A DNA stretch of 64,000 nucleotides from Peribacillus cavernae (GTDB taxonomy: Bacteria > Bacillota > Bacilli > Bacillales > DSM-1321): positions 480,367-544,366 of the forward strand of contig NZ_RYZZ01000007.1 of NCBI RefSeq assembly GCF_003989135.1, given 5' to 3'. The notes below the pieces were generated by a model. It was given only the letters and a program-made list of their open reading frames with translations, was not told the DNA's origin and made no database searches. This document shows positions 17,561 through 30,041 of this stretch, one piece after another. Positions within the stretch are counted from its first letter, which is position 1, and each line of letters starts with the position of its first letter. Made by a program: the position numbers and the translations under genes.

Positions 17561-18663
17561 AAAGACAACTCATTCTCGAAGACGGCACGATATTTATCGG
17601 GGAAGCATTCGGAAGTGATTCAGAAAAAACAGGAGAAGTGGTGTTCAACACAGGAATGACCGGCTATCAGGAGATATTGTCCGATCCTTCCTATTGCGGG
17701 CAGATCGTCACCCTTACCTACCCCCTCGTTGGAAATTATGGAATCAACCGGGATGATTTTGAATCGATAAATCCCGCAATTTCTGGATTTGTCGTCAAAG
17801 AAGCCGCCGACTTTCCTTCCAATTGGAGAAGCGGAATGTCTTTGGATGAGTTTTTTAAAGGTAAAAACATTCCTGGCATCAGCGGAATCGACACGAGAAA
17901 GTTAACGAGAATTATCCGCCATTATGGAACATTAAAGGGAGCCATCTGCAGTATCGACAAAAATGCGGCCGAGGTACTTCAGCAACTGAAGGCTACCGTA
18001 TTGCCAACCGATCAGGTGAAGCGGGTTTCTGCAAAAACGGCATACCCAAGCCCAGGAAGAGGAAAAAGGGTAGTCCTTGTCGACTTCGGGATGAAACACG
18101 GCATTTTACGGGAATTGAATGACCGGGATTGTGATGTGATTGTTGTCCCTTACAATGTCACTGCCAGAGAAATTTTAAGCCTGAACCCGGATGGCATTAT
18201 GCTGTCAAACGGACCCGGAAACCCGAAAGATGTCGGCGAAGCGATTGAAATGATCCGGGATATCCAAGGAAAGGTCCCTATGTTCGGTATCTGCCTTGGC
18301 CATCAGCTGTTTGCCCTTGCGAATGGGGCAGACACGGAAAAAATGAAATTTGGCCATCGCGGGTCGAACCACCCGGTCAAGGATTTGAAGTCCGGAAAAA
18401 TCGCCCTTACTTCTCAAAACCATGGCTATACAGTCCAGGCCGCATCGGTCGGGCGGACGAATCTGGAAGTAACCCATATTGCTTTAAATGATGGAACAGT
18501 TGAAGGATTGAGACATAAGCAGTTCCCAGCCTTTACAGTACAGTATCATCCTGAAGCCTCACCGGGACCAGTTGATGCTAATTACTTATTTGATGAATTT
18601 TTGACGATGATCGAAACAGCTAAAACGGAAGGGGAAGTAACATGCCAAAACGTACAGATATAA
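17557..18663 (+). CDS. pyrAA: Carbamoyl-phosphate synthase small subunit, pyrimidine-specific
   Basis: 368-residue glutaminase subunit that supplies ammonia to PyrAB. The N-terminal CPSase small-chain domain ([20 protein letters not shown]) is followed by a class I amidotransferase domain. Its nucleophile is Cys246 (MFGICLGHQ), with His331 and Glu333 in [10 protein letters not shown]. It starts on ATGA overlapping the pyrC stop and overlaps pyrAB by 22 bases. Location in the pyr operon marks it as the pyrimidine rather than the arginine enzyme. Confidence 0.96.
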   Translation: MKRQLILEDGTIFIGEAFGSDSEKTGEVVFNTGMTGYQEILSDPSYCGQIVTLTYPLVGNYGINRDDFESINPAISGFVVKEAADFPSNWRSGMSLDEFFKGKNIPGISGIDTRKLTRIIRHYGTLKGAICSIDKNAAEVLQQLKATVLPTDQVKRVSAKTAYPSPGRGKRVVLVDFGMKHGILRELNDRDCDVIVVPYNVTAREILSLNPDGIMLSNGPGNPKDVGEAIEMIRDIQGKVPMFGICLGHQLFALANGADTEKMKFGHRGSNHPVKDLKSGKIALTSQNHGYTVQAASVGRTNLEVTHIALNDGTVEGLRHKQFPAFTVQYHPEASPGPVDANYLFDEFLTMIETAKTEGEVTCQNVQI

Positions 18664-21600
18664 AAAGCATCCTTGTGATTGGTTCAGGTCCCATCGTGAT
18701 CGGACAGGCAGCTGAATTTGATTATGCGGGCACACAGGCCTGTATCGCGTTAAAAGAAGAAGGCTACAGGGTCATCCTTGTAAACTCCAACCCGGCAACA
18801 ATCATGACCGATGCTGAAATTGCCGACGCTGTTTATATAGAACCGATCACGCTCGAGTTTGTCAGCAAAATTATCCGTAAAGAGCGTCCCGATGCTCTAC
18901 TTCCCACTTTAGGGGGGCAAACAGGGCTTAATATGGCCGTTGAGCTGGCCAATTCAGGCGTTCTCGAAGAATGCGGCGTGAAAATTCTTGGAACCAAGCT
19001 TTCTGCGATCGAACAAGCGGAAGACCGCGATCTATTTCGCACGCTAATGAATGAGCTTGGTGAACCGGTGCCTGACAGCGATATTATTCATTCTTTAGAA
19101 GAAGCCCACGATTTTGTGGAACGTGTCGGCTATCCGGTCATCGTCCGCCCGGCGTTTACGCTTGGAGGAACGGGTGGTGGCATATGTGAAAATGAAGAAG
19201 ATCTGGTTGAAATCGTTACAGGCGGATTGAAAAGCAGTCCGGTACACCAATGCTTACTGGAAAAAAGCATCGCCGGCTTCAAGGAAATAGAATACGAGGT
19301 TATGAGAGACAGTAATGACAATGCGATCGTCGTCTGCAATATGGAAAACTTTGATCCGGTCGGCATCCATACAGGAGATTCGATTGTTGTTGCCCCCAGC
19401 CAGACACTAAGTGACCGGGAATACCAAATGCTCAGAAACACTTCATTGAAAATTATCAGGGCCCTTAAAATCGAAGGCGGCTGTAACGTACAGCTTGCTT
19501 TAGATCCGGACAGCTTCAATTATTTTGTGATCGAAGTGAACCCGCGTGTCAGCCGCTCGTCTGCGCTGGCTTCTAAAGCAACGGGATATCCAATTGCCAA
19601 GCTTGCAGCGAAAATTGCAGTCGGCTTGACGCTTGATGAAATGATGAACCCTGTTACCGGAAAAACGTATGCAAGCTTTGAACCGGCGCTCGATTATGTG
19701 GTGACAAAAATTCCGCGCTGGCCGTTTGATAAGTTTGAGTCTGCCAACCGCCGGCTTGGAACGCAAATGAAAGCGACCGGAGAAGTAATGGCAATCGGTC
19801 GAACCTTTGAAGAGTCAATCCTGAAAGCGATCCGTTCGCTTGAGGCTGGTTTATTTCACCTTGGACTGAACGAAACAATCAGCGACAGCTTAATTGAGAA
19901 ACGCATCAGGAAAGCCGGTGATGAACGTTTATTCTATATCGGCGAAGCATTACGAAGCGGAATCAGCATCGAAACGATTCATGAGTGGAGCCAAATCGAC
20001 CTGTTTTTCCTTCATAAGCTGAATAAAATCGTCGTTTATGAAAAAACGATTCAGAAACATCAATATGATGAGGAGATTGGCAGAAAAGCAAAGCAGATGG
20101 GATTCTCTGATGCTGCGCTTGCTTCTCTGTGGAATGAAAGCGAAAAATCTGTATATCAATGGCGCAAGGAAAAAGGAATAGTCCCAGTTTACAAAATGGT
20201 CGACACATGTGCTGCTGAATTTGAATCGGAAACGCCTTATTTTTACGGAACCTATGAAGATGAAAACGAGTCTGTCGTTACAAGCCGGAAAAGCGTCGTC
20301 GTTCTTGGTTCTGGTCCAATCAGAATTGGCCAGGGTGTCGAATTTGATTATGCGACCGTCCACTCGGTGTGGGCGATTAAAGAAGCTGGATATGAAGCGA
20401 TTATCATTAATAATAATCCAGAGACGGTCTCAACCGATTTCAGTATCTCGGATAAGCTTTATTTCGAACCGCTGACAATCGAAGATGTGATGCATATCAT
20501 TGATCTTGAAAAACCAATGGGCGTCATCGTCCAATTCGGCGGTCAAACGGCGATTAACTTAGCGGGTCAACTTGTAGAACACGGCGTTACTATCTTAGGC
20601 ACAACCCTTGAAGATCTCGACCGTGCAGAAAACCGCGATAAGTTTGAACAGGCACTGAGAACATTAGAGATTCCGCAGCCAAACGGAAAGACAGCTACAT
20701 CCATCGAGCAGGCGGTGTCGATCGCTGAAAGAATCGGCTATCCGGTTTTAGTCAGGCCGTCCTATGTCCTTGGCGGCAGGGCGATGGAAATCGTGTATCA
20801 GCAGGCTGAATTGCTTTACTATATGGAAAATGCCGTAAAAATCAACCCTGAACACCCGGTGCTTATTGATCGCTATTTAACCGGAAAAGAAATTGAAGTG
20901 GATGCGATTTCCGACGGCAAAGACGTAGTCATACCAGGGATTATGGAGCATATTGAGCGCGCGGGCGTCCATTCCGGTGATTCGATAGCAGTATATCCGC
21001 CGCAAAACCTTACGCAGCAAATCAAGGATCAGATTGTCGAATATACAGCAAGGCTTGCAAAAGGGCTGAATATCATCGGCCTGCTAAACATTCAATATGT
21101 TGTCAGCAACAATGAAGTATATGTGATTGAAGTCAATCCGCGCTCAAGCCGTACGGTCCCTTTCCTAAGCAAGATTACCAATGTACCGATGGCGAACCTG
21201 GCTACAAAAGTCATTCTCGGGAACTCTCTGGAATCGCTGGGTTATCAAAGCGGCCTTGTACCGGAAAAATCGGGAGTCTACGTAAAGGTGCCGGTATTCT
21301 CGTTTGCAAAGCTTAGAAGAGTCGATATCACGTTAGGGCCTGAAATGAAATCGACCGGAGAAGTCATGGGGAAAGATTCCACCCTTGAAAAAGCACTTTA
21401 TAAAGGGCTGCTTGCTTCAGGAATCAAGATAAAAGACCACGGTTCCGTTCTCCTGACAGTCGCAGACAAGGATAAGCAGGAAGTGCTGCAGCTCGCCCGC
21501 CGCTTCCACAATTGCGGATATCGCTTAATTGCGACATCCGGAACAGCATCAGTATTGAAAGAATCGCGAATCCCGGTTCAGGTGGTTGAAAAAATCGGGG

Positions 21601-21844
21601 AAGCAGGAAAAGACCTTCTCGATGTGATCAGGAATGGTGAAGCACAATTGGTAATTAATACGTTAACGAAGGGCAAACGGCCTGAGCGTGACGGTTTCCG
21701 GATCAGGCGCGAGTCGGTTGAAAACGGGATTCCATGCTTAACTTCCCTGGACACAGCAGAAGCGATCCTCAGGGTGATCGAATCAATGACGTTTTCGGCA
21801 GAAGCAATGGGCAATGCCGATCACGGCTCTGAGGTGGTTTATTC

Positions 21845-21848
<4 letters not shown>
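18642..21848 (+). CDS. pyrAB: Carbamoyl-phosphate synthase large subunit, pyrimidine-specific
   Basis: 1068 residues. Two homologous ATP-grasp halves (about 1-400 and 550-930; [20 protein letters not shown] and [20 protein letters not shown] begin each) are joined by an oligomerisation region. An MGS-like allosteric domain covers the last ~140 residues. It makes carbamoyl phosphate from bicarbonate, ammonia and two ATP. The ATG lies inside pyrAA behind GGAAG; the stop overlaps pyrK in ATGA. Length is normal (B. subtilis about 1071). Confidence 0.97.
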
Positions 21849-24249
<2,401 letters not shown>

Positions 24250-24253
<4 letters not shown>

Positions 24254-24882
24254 AGTATTCGATAGCGGAACATTTATTAAAAATCGAGGCTGTTCATTTG
24301 CAGCCGAACAATCCCTTTACATGGGCGTCAGGGATTCAATCGCCGATCTATTGTGACAACCGACTTACTCTTTCCTATCCGAAAATCCGCAGAGAAATTG
24401 CCAGCGGGCTGCAATCCTTGATAAATGAACACTTCCCTGAAGTGGAAGTGATTGCCGGCACAGCAACAGCCGGAATTCCGCATGCCGCTTGGGTGAGTGA
24501 TTTATTAAACCTGCCAATGTGCTACGTCCGTTCCAAACCAAAAGGGCACGGCAAAGGCAACCAAATTGAAGGAAAAGCCCTCCCCGGACAAAAGGTCGTT
24601 GTTGTCGAGGACTTGATTTCCACAGGGGGAAGCGTAATCGAGGCCGTAAAAGCATTACGCGAAAATGGCTGCAACGTTCTCGGCGTCGTCTCAATCTTCT
24701 CCTATGAACTGAAAAAAGGCAAAGAACAATTAGACTCCGAAGGCATCCTTACCTATTCATTAAGTGACTACACAACGCTCATCGAAGTAGCCAAAAAACA
24801 TGGCTACATTAAAGAAAGCGATGTCGAGAAGCTGAACAGATGGAGAGAAAATCCTGCTGATACGAGTTGGATTACGGCGTGA
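24250..24882 (+). CDS. pyrE: Orotate phosphoribosyltransferase
   Basis: 210 residues. Converts orotate plus PRPP to OMP. The PRPP-binding motif [13 protein letters not shown] is at residues 116-128, and the flexible loop has [15 protein letters not shown]. The ATG at 24250 overlaps the pyrF stop and follows GGAGGG at 24236-24241; the upstream in-frame ATG at 24232 contains that binding site. Last gene of the operon, followed by a clear terminator. Confidence 0.97.
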
Positions 24883-24926
24883 TAGAAAGAGTTACTAAAC
24901 CACATATCTTTTCTTAGTAAACACAC

Positions 24927-24953
24927 AAAACCCATTTTATTATGGGTTTTTTT
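24927..24953 (+). terminator. pyr operon terminator
   Basis: AAAACCCAT/ATGGGTTTT stem with a six-base loop and a T-run. Confidence 0.88.
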
Positions 24954-25041
24954 ATTGGGCTAACTCGCAGTTCTTTAAAGGATTTATTACAAAATTAAAC
25001 GAATACATAAAAGAGAAAAAATCTAAGTTAAAGGTGATGTC

Positions 25042-25398
25042 TTGAAAACCAATGATGACTTAATCAATGATTTAGAACATTTTGTATTGTGGGTTGAAAG
25101 TTTACAAACGTACGAAAATGAAGACTTTTTCCAACCTATCTCAGTAGGAAAGTGGTCTATCTCTGAAATAATATCTCATATAACATTTTGGGATAAATAC
25201 ATTCTTCAAGAAACTATCCCGAAAATGAAAACCAATGCTGAAATTAACAGTATTAAGTTTCAAGAGTTGAATGATAAGGCTTCGGAATATGCTTTATCAG
25301 GGAGTTCTTTCAAAATACTGATAGAAGAGTTAATTAAAAGCAGAAGACTTTTGCCTGATAGATTAGTAAACGATAGTCTTCATTATACAGCGACATGA
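25042..25398 (+). CDS. Short DinB/YfiT-like protein, probably truncated
   Basis: 118 residues, low GC. VGKWSISEIISHITFWDKYIL (first metal-binding His46) is the signature start of DinB-superfamily four-helix bundles, which include thiol-dependent S-transferases. Family members are usually about 150-170 residues and carry two further histidines near the end. Here the chain stops at LHYTAT, six bases before a terminator hairpin, so the last helix and ligands are absent. It begins on TTG after AAGGTGA. It may be a non-functional remnant or a minimal variant. Its substrate is unknown. First gene of the AT-rich island. Confidence 0.6.
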   Translation: MKTNDDLINDLEHFVLWVESLQTYENEDFFQPISVGKWSISEIISHITFWDKYILQETIPKMKTNAEINSIKFQELNDKASEYALSGSSFKILIEELIKSRRLLPDRLVNDSLHYTAT

Positions 25399-25403
25399 AA
25401 TGT

Positions 25404-25437
25404 AAAGTTCAGATGATCGAATGTCTGGACTTTTATT
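25404..25437 (+). terminator. Terminator after the DinB-like gene
   Basis: AAAGTTCAGA (25404-25413) pairs with TCTGGACTTT (25424-25433), one G-T, followed by TATTT. Confidence 0.65.
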
Positions 25438-25482
25438 TCCAATAACTTTTTTGATTGATAGATCTGTAAGGAAGGTGAAAGT

Positions 25483-26055
25483 GTGTCTGAAGAATTTATG
25501 AAATTGCATTATAACAATATGGATATTGCTTCAAAAAGTCTTGAAATGCAGTCAATTGGACTGGAACCATTTGGGTTTTTAGGAGTTCATTCTGATGTTG
25601 TAAAGCAAGTATTGTCAAATGAGTTTCTGAAAAAATATTGGCTAACCCAGATATTGAGTTATCTAAAGAGGAACAACTTTTTCTTGTGTATAATCCTTTA
25701 TTAAGAAAAGAAAATACAGATAGTATTGCGGATCGTACTAAAAAAGTTGTGATATGGTTTCAAAACTTTCTGATGAGACGACTAAATTTAAAATCATCGG
25801 TACAGTTGCTACATTAACCAAAAAGTTCTTGGGTGATCGAACTATTTATGAAATTTGGGAGGTTTTTCAAATGAATGGTGTATTTAAAAAGAAATCAATG
25901 ATATGTATAATGAAAAAGAAAAAAACAAAGAGATTGAAAAAATCAAAAAGGCTTTAATTGCTGGGGATGAAGAAGAAGCAAAGGTTCTATATAAGTACTC
26001 AGAACACATTACTAGTAATGAATTTGAAGAAATTAAGCGAAGTTTTAAAAAATAA
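25483..26055 (+). pseudogene. Unrecognised gene broken by three single-base deletions in A-runs
   Basis: GTG at 25483 follows AAGGAAGGTGA. The first frame reads MSEEFMKLHYNNMDIASKSL and so on, up to A6 at 25630-25635. One extra A there would continue in frame as KILANPDIELSKEEQLFLVY. The same repair at A6 25740-25745 leads into SCDMVSKLSDETTKFKII, and at A5 25886-25890 into EINDMYNEKEKNKEIEK. That frame ends EEIKRSFKK at TAA 26053-26055. Three repairs restore about 191 residues of sensible, charged, helix-rich protein. I do not recognise the family. Either a decaying gene or homopolymer undercalls. Confidence 0.65.
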
Positions 26056-26057
26056 GT

Positions 26058-26105
26058 TGACAGAAAAAGGGACTTATCTTTTGATATAGTCCTTTCTTTT
26101 GTCAT
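26058..26105 (+). terminator. Probable terminator after the broken gene
   Basis: TGACA...TGTCA and AAAGG-ACT/AGT-CCTTT arms form an interrupted stem ending in CTTTTGTC. The rest of the gap to 26326 is AT-rich with no gene. TTAGTTGC/GCAACTAA (26273-26297) forms a small hairpin in the next leader. Confidence 0.5.
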
Positions 26106-26326
26106 AGAACAAGCAAGGAAGAAATAATGCCCAACTCTATCCTACTTTTTCTTCCTTGTTATTATAATTTCTATGTGATCCCAATTAATAAGGACTATTT
26201 TCTTATTTTAATAGTTTCCTTTATTTTGTGGGCTTATACCGTTACTACATAAACCTAAATGAATACTATACCTTAGTTGCAATCAAATGGCAACTAATAA
26301 AATAGAACAATGAAAGGATGGTTTAT

Positions 26327-26947
26327 ATGGAAAATCATCATGATCATAATCATGATTGTCCAAAATGTGAGGAGAGGCTTCCTGGGAAATGTCCTCCAAA
26401 GTTAACATCTGATTGTTTTGTTGTTAACTCTCTCGTTTGTTCAAGAGAAGTACAAAAAGTTGCAGAATTAACTATTCCAGCAGTTACTCTAGGTGACATT
26501 GTTGTTATTGGTCCGGGTGGGGTGATTACTCCTTTAATAACCTTACAACCTGATTTAAGCGGTCTTGTATCGAATGTTTTATTAGTTAGAGGTAAAATAA
26601 TTAATACAGGTTATTTACCAGCAAATATCGTTATTGCCGGAGTAGCTACGCCTTTACAAATAAATTTACCATTTCAACAAGAAACAGAGTGTCCGGGTGC
26701 ATGCCCTGAAGATACCGTTACAGAAACGCCATTTCAAATTGAAGCGATTGTTGTACAAGGTATTGAAGCATTAGGGATCAGTGTAGCATCAGTTCGATTT
26801 AAGGTTGTTTTAAGGACAAGCATTACAGTGACAAGACCAGTTATCGCAAAACTTCCAAACATCGAATTAGTTCAAGATGCAAACTCCAACCGTTGTAACG
26901 GAAGCGATGTAGGCACAATGAACACATCAAGCATTTTTACCGCTTAA
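26327..26947 (+). CDS. His/Cys-rich SPOCS (DUF3794)-like protein, possible spore-surface protein
   Basis: 206 residues from the ATG at 26327, spaced 9 bases from AAAGG; ATG 26318 overlaps that site. The N-terminus HHDHNHDCPKC is a His/Cys cluster that could bind metal, and eight cysteines occur in all (11, 14, 22, 30, 38, 122, 126, 190). Residues about 80-170 alternate hydrophobic beta strands (LLVRGKIINTGYLPANIVI, then PLQINLPFQQETECPG and VASVRFKVVLRTSITVT). This pattern resembles the SPOCS domain of SipL and other spore proteins. No signal peptide or membrane segment. The family call is inference from pattern; a coat or exosporium location is suggested, not shown. Confidence 0.5.
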   Translation: MENHHDHNHDCPKCEERLPGKCPPKLTSDCFVVNSLVCSREVQKVAELTIPAVTLGDIVVIGPGGVITPLITLQPDLSGLVSNVLLVRGKIINTGYLPANIVIAGVATPLQINLPFQQETECPGACPEDTVTETPFQIEAIVVQGIEALGISVASVRFKVVLRTSITVTRPVIAKLPNIELVQDANSNRCNGSDVGTMNTSSIFTA

Positions 26948-27004
26948 GCACCTTAACCTTCCTATAGGAAACTAAAAGTCTGTATTAGCATATAAATATG
27001 AAGT

Positions 27005-27040
27005 AAATAAAGCTGTTCGTTACAAACAGCTTTATTTTAT
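27005..27040 (+). terminator. Bidirectional terminator
   Basis: AAATAAAGCTGTT (27005-27017) and AACAGCTTTATTT (27025-27037) form a perfect 13-bp stem after the SPOCS-like gene. Confidence 0.8.
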
Positions 27041-27069
27041 ATGATTTAGTACAAAAGGAGCGTTTTCTC

Positions 27070-27666
27070 TTGAGTAAAGAAATCGTAAAGTTTGTTTCTG
27101 ATCAGCCATTTGTATACAAAGTAGTAACTGGGCATTTTATAGACGAAAAACAGGCGAACGATAGGTGTAATCATTTAAAAGAATTAGGAATAGAAGTGAA
27201 TATTGAGAATTTGAATATAAATCAACAAATTAATTACCGTGTAAATGCGGGTATTTATGATGAGGAAAAAGATGCATTAAAAACATTCATTAAGATAAAG
27301 AATGCAGGAATAAAAGATACCTATATCATTCCAGAGAAAAAAGAAAATCGACCTTCAATACAAACCTCCATACTCTCTAATGAAATTGAAAATTTCACTG
27401 ATTTAAAGAAGCAAATGAATACTGAACCTAGTTTTAATGAAAAACAGGTACAAAAACTAAAAGAACAACTTAATGTTCTCATCGAACGGACCGAAAAACA
27501 AATAACGATAAATAAAGAACTTATAGACAAAATTCATAAACAAAATCAATTATTTGAAGATATATTAATGCAAATGACTAAAAATATTCAATACATTGAG
27601 CCATTAAATAAAGTAAAACAAACTGAAAAGTCCCTTTGGAAACGTTTATTTGAACATCAAAGTTAG
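27070..27666 (+). CDS. SPOR-like domain protein with C-terminal coiled coil
   Basis: 198 residues, TTG start at 27070 after AAAGGAG (27055-27061). Residues about 14-82 contain two similar halves (YKVVTGHFIDEKQANDRCNH and YRVNAGIYDEEKDALKTFIK), the beta-alpha-beta repeat pattern of SPOR domains, which bind denuded glycan strands. Residues about 105-180 are highly charged with heptad spacing and should form a coiled coil. No signal peptide or membrane anchor is visible, which is unusual for a SPOR protein unless it is made in the mother cell and acts on the spore cortex or coat (inference). It is flanked by terminators, so it is a single-gene unit. Confidence 0.55.
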   Translation: MSKEIVKFVSDQPFVYKVVTGHFIDEKQANDRCNHLKELGIEVNIENLNINQQINYRVNAGIYDEEKDALKTFIKIKNAGIKDTYIIPEKKENRPSIQTSILSNEIENFTDLKKQMNTEPSFNEKQVQKLKEQLNVLIERTEKQITINKELIDKIHKQNQLFEDILMQMTKNIQYIEPLNKVKQTEKSLWKRLFEHQS

Positions 27667-27697
27667 AACATAGGCCTTACTAATAAGGCCTTCAGCT

Positions 27698-27736
27698 TTG
27701 CAGAGAAAGGGTATTTTTCTCTGCAAGCTTTGTTTT
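27698..27736 (+). terminator. Terminator between convergent genes
   Basis: TTGCAGAGAAA (27698-27708) and TTTCTCTGCAA (27716-27726), perfect 11 bp, then GCTTTGTTTTT. Serves the SPOR-like gene and perhaps the convergent small gene. Confidence 0.8.
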
Positions 27737-27738
27737 TC

Positions 27739-27888
27739 TTATGGATTTTCCTGTCCTTTCTTCTTTTCTATCTCTGCCAATTTAGCGAGCAAAATATGCT
27801 GAGGCATATGCAAGATTTGTTCAAGCGGCATATTTAATGATTTTGAAATTTTTAATGCGGTTTCTGCTGATATTTGTAACGGGCGCAT
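27739..27888 (-). CDS. yycC: YycC-like small protein
   Basis: 49-residue protein on the minus strand, ATG at 27888, stop at 27741-27739. The sequence begins MRPLQISAETALKISKSLNM and continues with PLEQILHMPQHILLAKLAEI. This matches the small Bacillus family YycC, of unknown function. AAAGGAG lies 6 bases upstream of the ATG on that strand. A helix-turn-helix-like amphipathic pattern is visible but proves nothing. In B. subtilis the gene is elsewhere on the chromosome, so its presence here is part of the island's local rearrangement. Confidence 0.75.
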   Translation of the reverse strand: MRPLQISAETALKISKSLNMPLEQILHMPQHILLAKLAEIEKKKGQENP

Positions 27889-27970
27889 ATTTATCTCCTT
27901 TAATTCCGTATGTTTTCAAGCATTTATATAACTTATATTACACGTTTAAACCTGATTGACCTTATAATAC

Positions 27971-28015
27971 GAAAGAATCCACTCTTTGGCTTTGCGGCAT
28001 AAGGTGGATTCTTTC
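27971..28015. repeat. Perfect 12-bp inverted repeat with 21-base loop
   Basis: GAAAGAATCCAC (27971-27982) and GTGGATTCTTTC (28004-28015). No clear T-run on either side. It lies between the start of the small minus-strand gene and the end of rqcH, and may terminate rqcH transcripts on the minus strand. Confidence 0.6.
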
Positions 28016-28143
28016 AGTCTTTGGCTGTTCCCTTTTGAAGAGAACCGTCTATTGCATCGACCGTTCGTGTTCCAGCACACATGGTCTTTTTTAATATATG
28101 TTATTTTCGATATTTCACCGGGTCAAATTCAATCAATGTTTGC

Positions 28144-29862
28144 TTAGCCTTTTCGTTCCTTCATCCTGATCACCTGATCGGCATCAGGTGTCACATAGAT
28201 TGTTTGCTGGTTATCGTAGATCACAAATCCCGGTTTCGCCCCATTTGGTTTTTTGACGTGGCGCACTTTTGTAAAATCGACAGGAACCGAGCCGGAATTT
28301 TTCGCTTTGCTGAAATAGGAGGCGAGGATGGCCGCTTCTTTTATTGTTTCATCGTCCGGGTGTTCATTCCGGATGACGACATGCGAGCCGGGGATATCTT
28401 TCGTATGCAGCCATATTTCATCTCTTCTCGCAAATTTATTGGTTAAATAATCATTTTGCTTATTGTTTTTGCCAACAAAGATCTCGTCGCCAGCAGAAGA
28501 AAAGTAGCTTTCAAGCTGCGGCTTGGCATGTGCCGGTTTTTTCATGCCTTTACGCTGCTTTTGCTTTAAATAGCCTTCTTCCTGCAGCTCTTCGCGAATT
28601 TCCTCAATATCCCGCGGGGATGCGGACTGGAGCTGCTGCAGCAGGGTATCGAAATAAGCGGCCTCCGCTTTGGCCAGGTTGATCTGTTCCTGGACAACCC
28701 CGATCGCATTTTTCGCTTTTTGATAGCGCGAAAAGTATTTTTGAGCATTAGCGGACGGCGTTTTCAGCGGATCAAGCGTTATTGTCACCATCCTGCCATC
28801 TTCCTCATAATAATTATTTACTTCAATCTCCTTCAGGCCTTTTTTCATCTGGTGCAGATTAGCAGTCAAAAGCTCACCGAATAACTGGTATTGCTCGCCC
28901 CGTTCACTTTCCTTGAGCGTATTTTCCAGCTTTACAATTTTCTTTTCATTTTTATGGATTTCATTTGAAATAAACCGTTCCAGGTCGTTCCCCTGCTGTT
29001 TCACCCGGTCCCGTTCCGCTTTTCCAAAATAAAAACGGTCGAGCAATTCACTTAATGTTGAAAATGGGCGGCTTTCACCTTGCAAATGCTGCAAGGGAAT
29101 CATATAGAAAGCTTCTTTCTTCCCGGTATCGACAAGTGTGGGTGAGTATACCTGTTTGACAAGCCTGTCTAAAAGGCTAAGAAAAGCCGTGGGCAAAGTC
29201 GCACGATTGGCAAGACCTGCTTGATAGACAACTTCATTTGCAAAGAGTGGGGAAACACCTGAAAAATGATCTACAAGCTGCTTATTTAGCTTTCCAGCAT
29301 TAAAATCCAGTTTGCGCTGGATTTCCTCTCCTGACATGGTGAATGGATTGACCTTTTCCTGGGCGGGAGGAGCCTTGTAAACGTGTCCAGGCAGTACAGC
29401 GCGATAGCTATTGACAGCATAAGAGACATGCTTGACGCTGTCCAGGATCATATTTTTTTCTTTATCTACTAAGATAATATTGCTGTGCCGGCCCATAATC
29501 TCAACGATCAACCGCTTCTGCGAGACATCGCCGAGCTCGTTTCTTCCCTTTACTTCAAAAATAATCACCCGATCCAATCCCGGTTGATAAATATCTTCTA
29601 TTGCATATCCTTCAAGATACTTTCGCAAGAGCATGCAGAACATTGGCGGTTCTTTCGGATTGTCATAGCTTTCCTGTGATATCTGTACTCTAGCATAGCT
29701 TGCGTGAGCAGATAGCAGCAATTTATGATTTTTACCACCTGAACGAATGACAAGAATAATTTCATTTTTATAAGGCTGATGAATTTTACTGATACGTCCG
29801 CCTTTTAACAGGCCCGACAGTTCTTCGGTCATTGCTTTTGTAAATAAACCATCAAAAGACAT
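28144..29862 (-). CDS. rqcH: RqcH, ribosome quality control alanine-tailing factor (YloA/FbpA)
   Basis: 572-residue NEMF/Tae2 homologue. It binds 50S subunits carrying stalled peptidyl-tRNA and recruits tRNA-Ala to add C-terminal alanine tails that mark the peptide for ClpXP. Asp97-Arg98 (PGLDRVII) is the NFACT-N pair essential in B. subtilis. Two helix-hairpin-helix/coiled-coil regions (about 270-430) precede the NFACT-R domain ([19 protein letters not shown]). The start is ATG 29862 after GGAAG; the open frame extends 32 codons further without support. Older annotations call it fibronectin-binding protein. Divergent from yloB. Confidence 0.95.
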   Translation of the reverse strand: MSFDGLFTKAMTEELSGLLKGGRISKIHQPYKNEIILVIRSGGKNHKLLLSAHASYARVQISQESYDNPKEPPMFCMLLRKYLEGYAIEDIYQPGLDRVIIFEVKGRNELGDVSQKRLIVEIMGRHSNIILVDKEKNMILDSVKHVSYAVNSYRAVLPGHVYKAPPAQEKVNPFTMSGEEIQRKLDFNAGKLNKQLVDHFSGVSPLFANEVVYQAGLANRATLPTAFLSLLDRLVKQVYSPTLVDTGKKEAFYMIPLQHLQGESRPFSTLSELLDRFYFGKAERDRVKQQGNDLERFISNEIHKNEKKIVKLENTLKESERGEQYQLFGELLTANLHQMKKGLKEIEVNNYYEEDGRMVTITLDPLKTPSANAQKYFSRYQKAKNAIGVVQEQINLAKAEAAYFDTLLQQLQSASPRDIEEIREELQEEGYLKQKQRKGMKKPAHAKPQLESYFSSAGDEIFVGKNNKQNDYLTNKFARRDEIWLHTKDIPGSHVVIRNEHPDDETIKEAAILASYFSKAKNSGSVPVDFTKVRHVKKPNGAKPGFVIYDNQQTIYVTPDADQVIRMKERKG

Positions 29863-29948
29863 GTGGATAACTTCCTTTTCGCTGAATTCTTTATAAGCGT
29901 TGCCCACGGAATTTTTGTATAAGCTCTTCCCATGTAGCATCCCAATAA

Positions 29949-29977
29949 AGTATAGCATTTTTTTGGACGAGTCTGAA
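29949..29977 (-). promoter_or_regulatory. Probable sigma-A promoter of rqcH
   Basis: On the minus strand TTCAGA (29977-29972), 17-base spacer and TATACT (29954-29949). Confidence 0.55.
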
Positions 29978-30002
29978 TAAGCATGAAAGGAGAGAAAAAT
30001 TC

Positions 30003-30041
30003 ATGGTTGTATTCTATGCGCGAGGGATGTGTGATACTTAA
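30003..30041 (+). CDS. 12-codon leader peptide coupled to yloB
   Basis: ATG at 30003 follows a good AAAGGAGAG (29986-29994) and encodes MVVFYARGMCDT. Its TAA (30039-30041) shares a base with the yloB ATG (TAATG). yloB itself has no well-placed Shine-Dalgarno, so translation of the short frame may feed ribosomes to yloB. Conservation is unknown; it could be a chance frame. Confidence 0.45.
   Translation: MVVFYARGMCDT

Noticed and set aside
25754..25957. Independent 67-residue gene
   Set aside because: It is the third segment of the broken gene 25483-26055; no ribosome binding site of its own.
28081..28446. 121-residue plus-strand open frame at the 3' end of rqcH
   Set aside because: Overlaps the conserved NFACT-R coding region on the other strand; aromatic-rich shadow translation.
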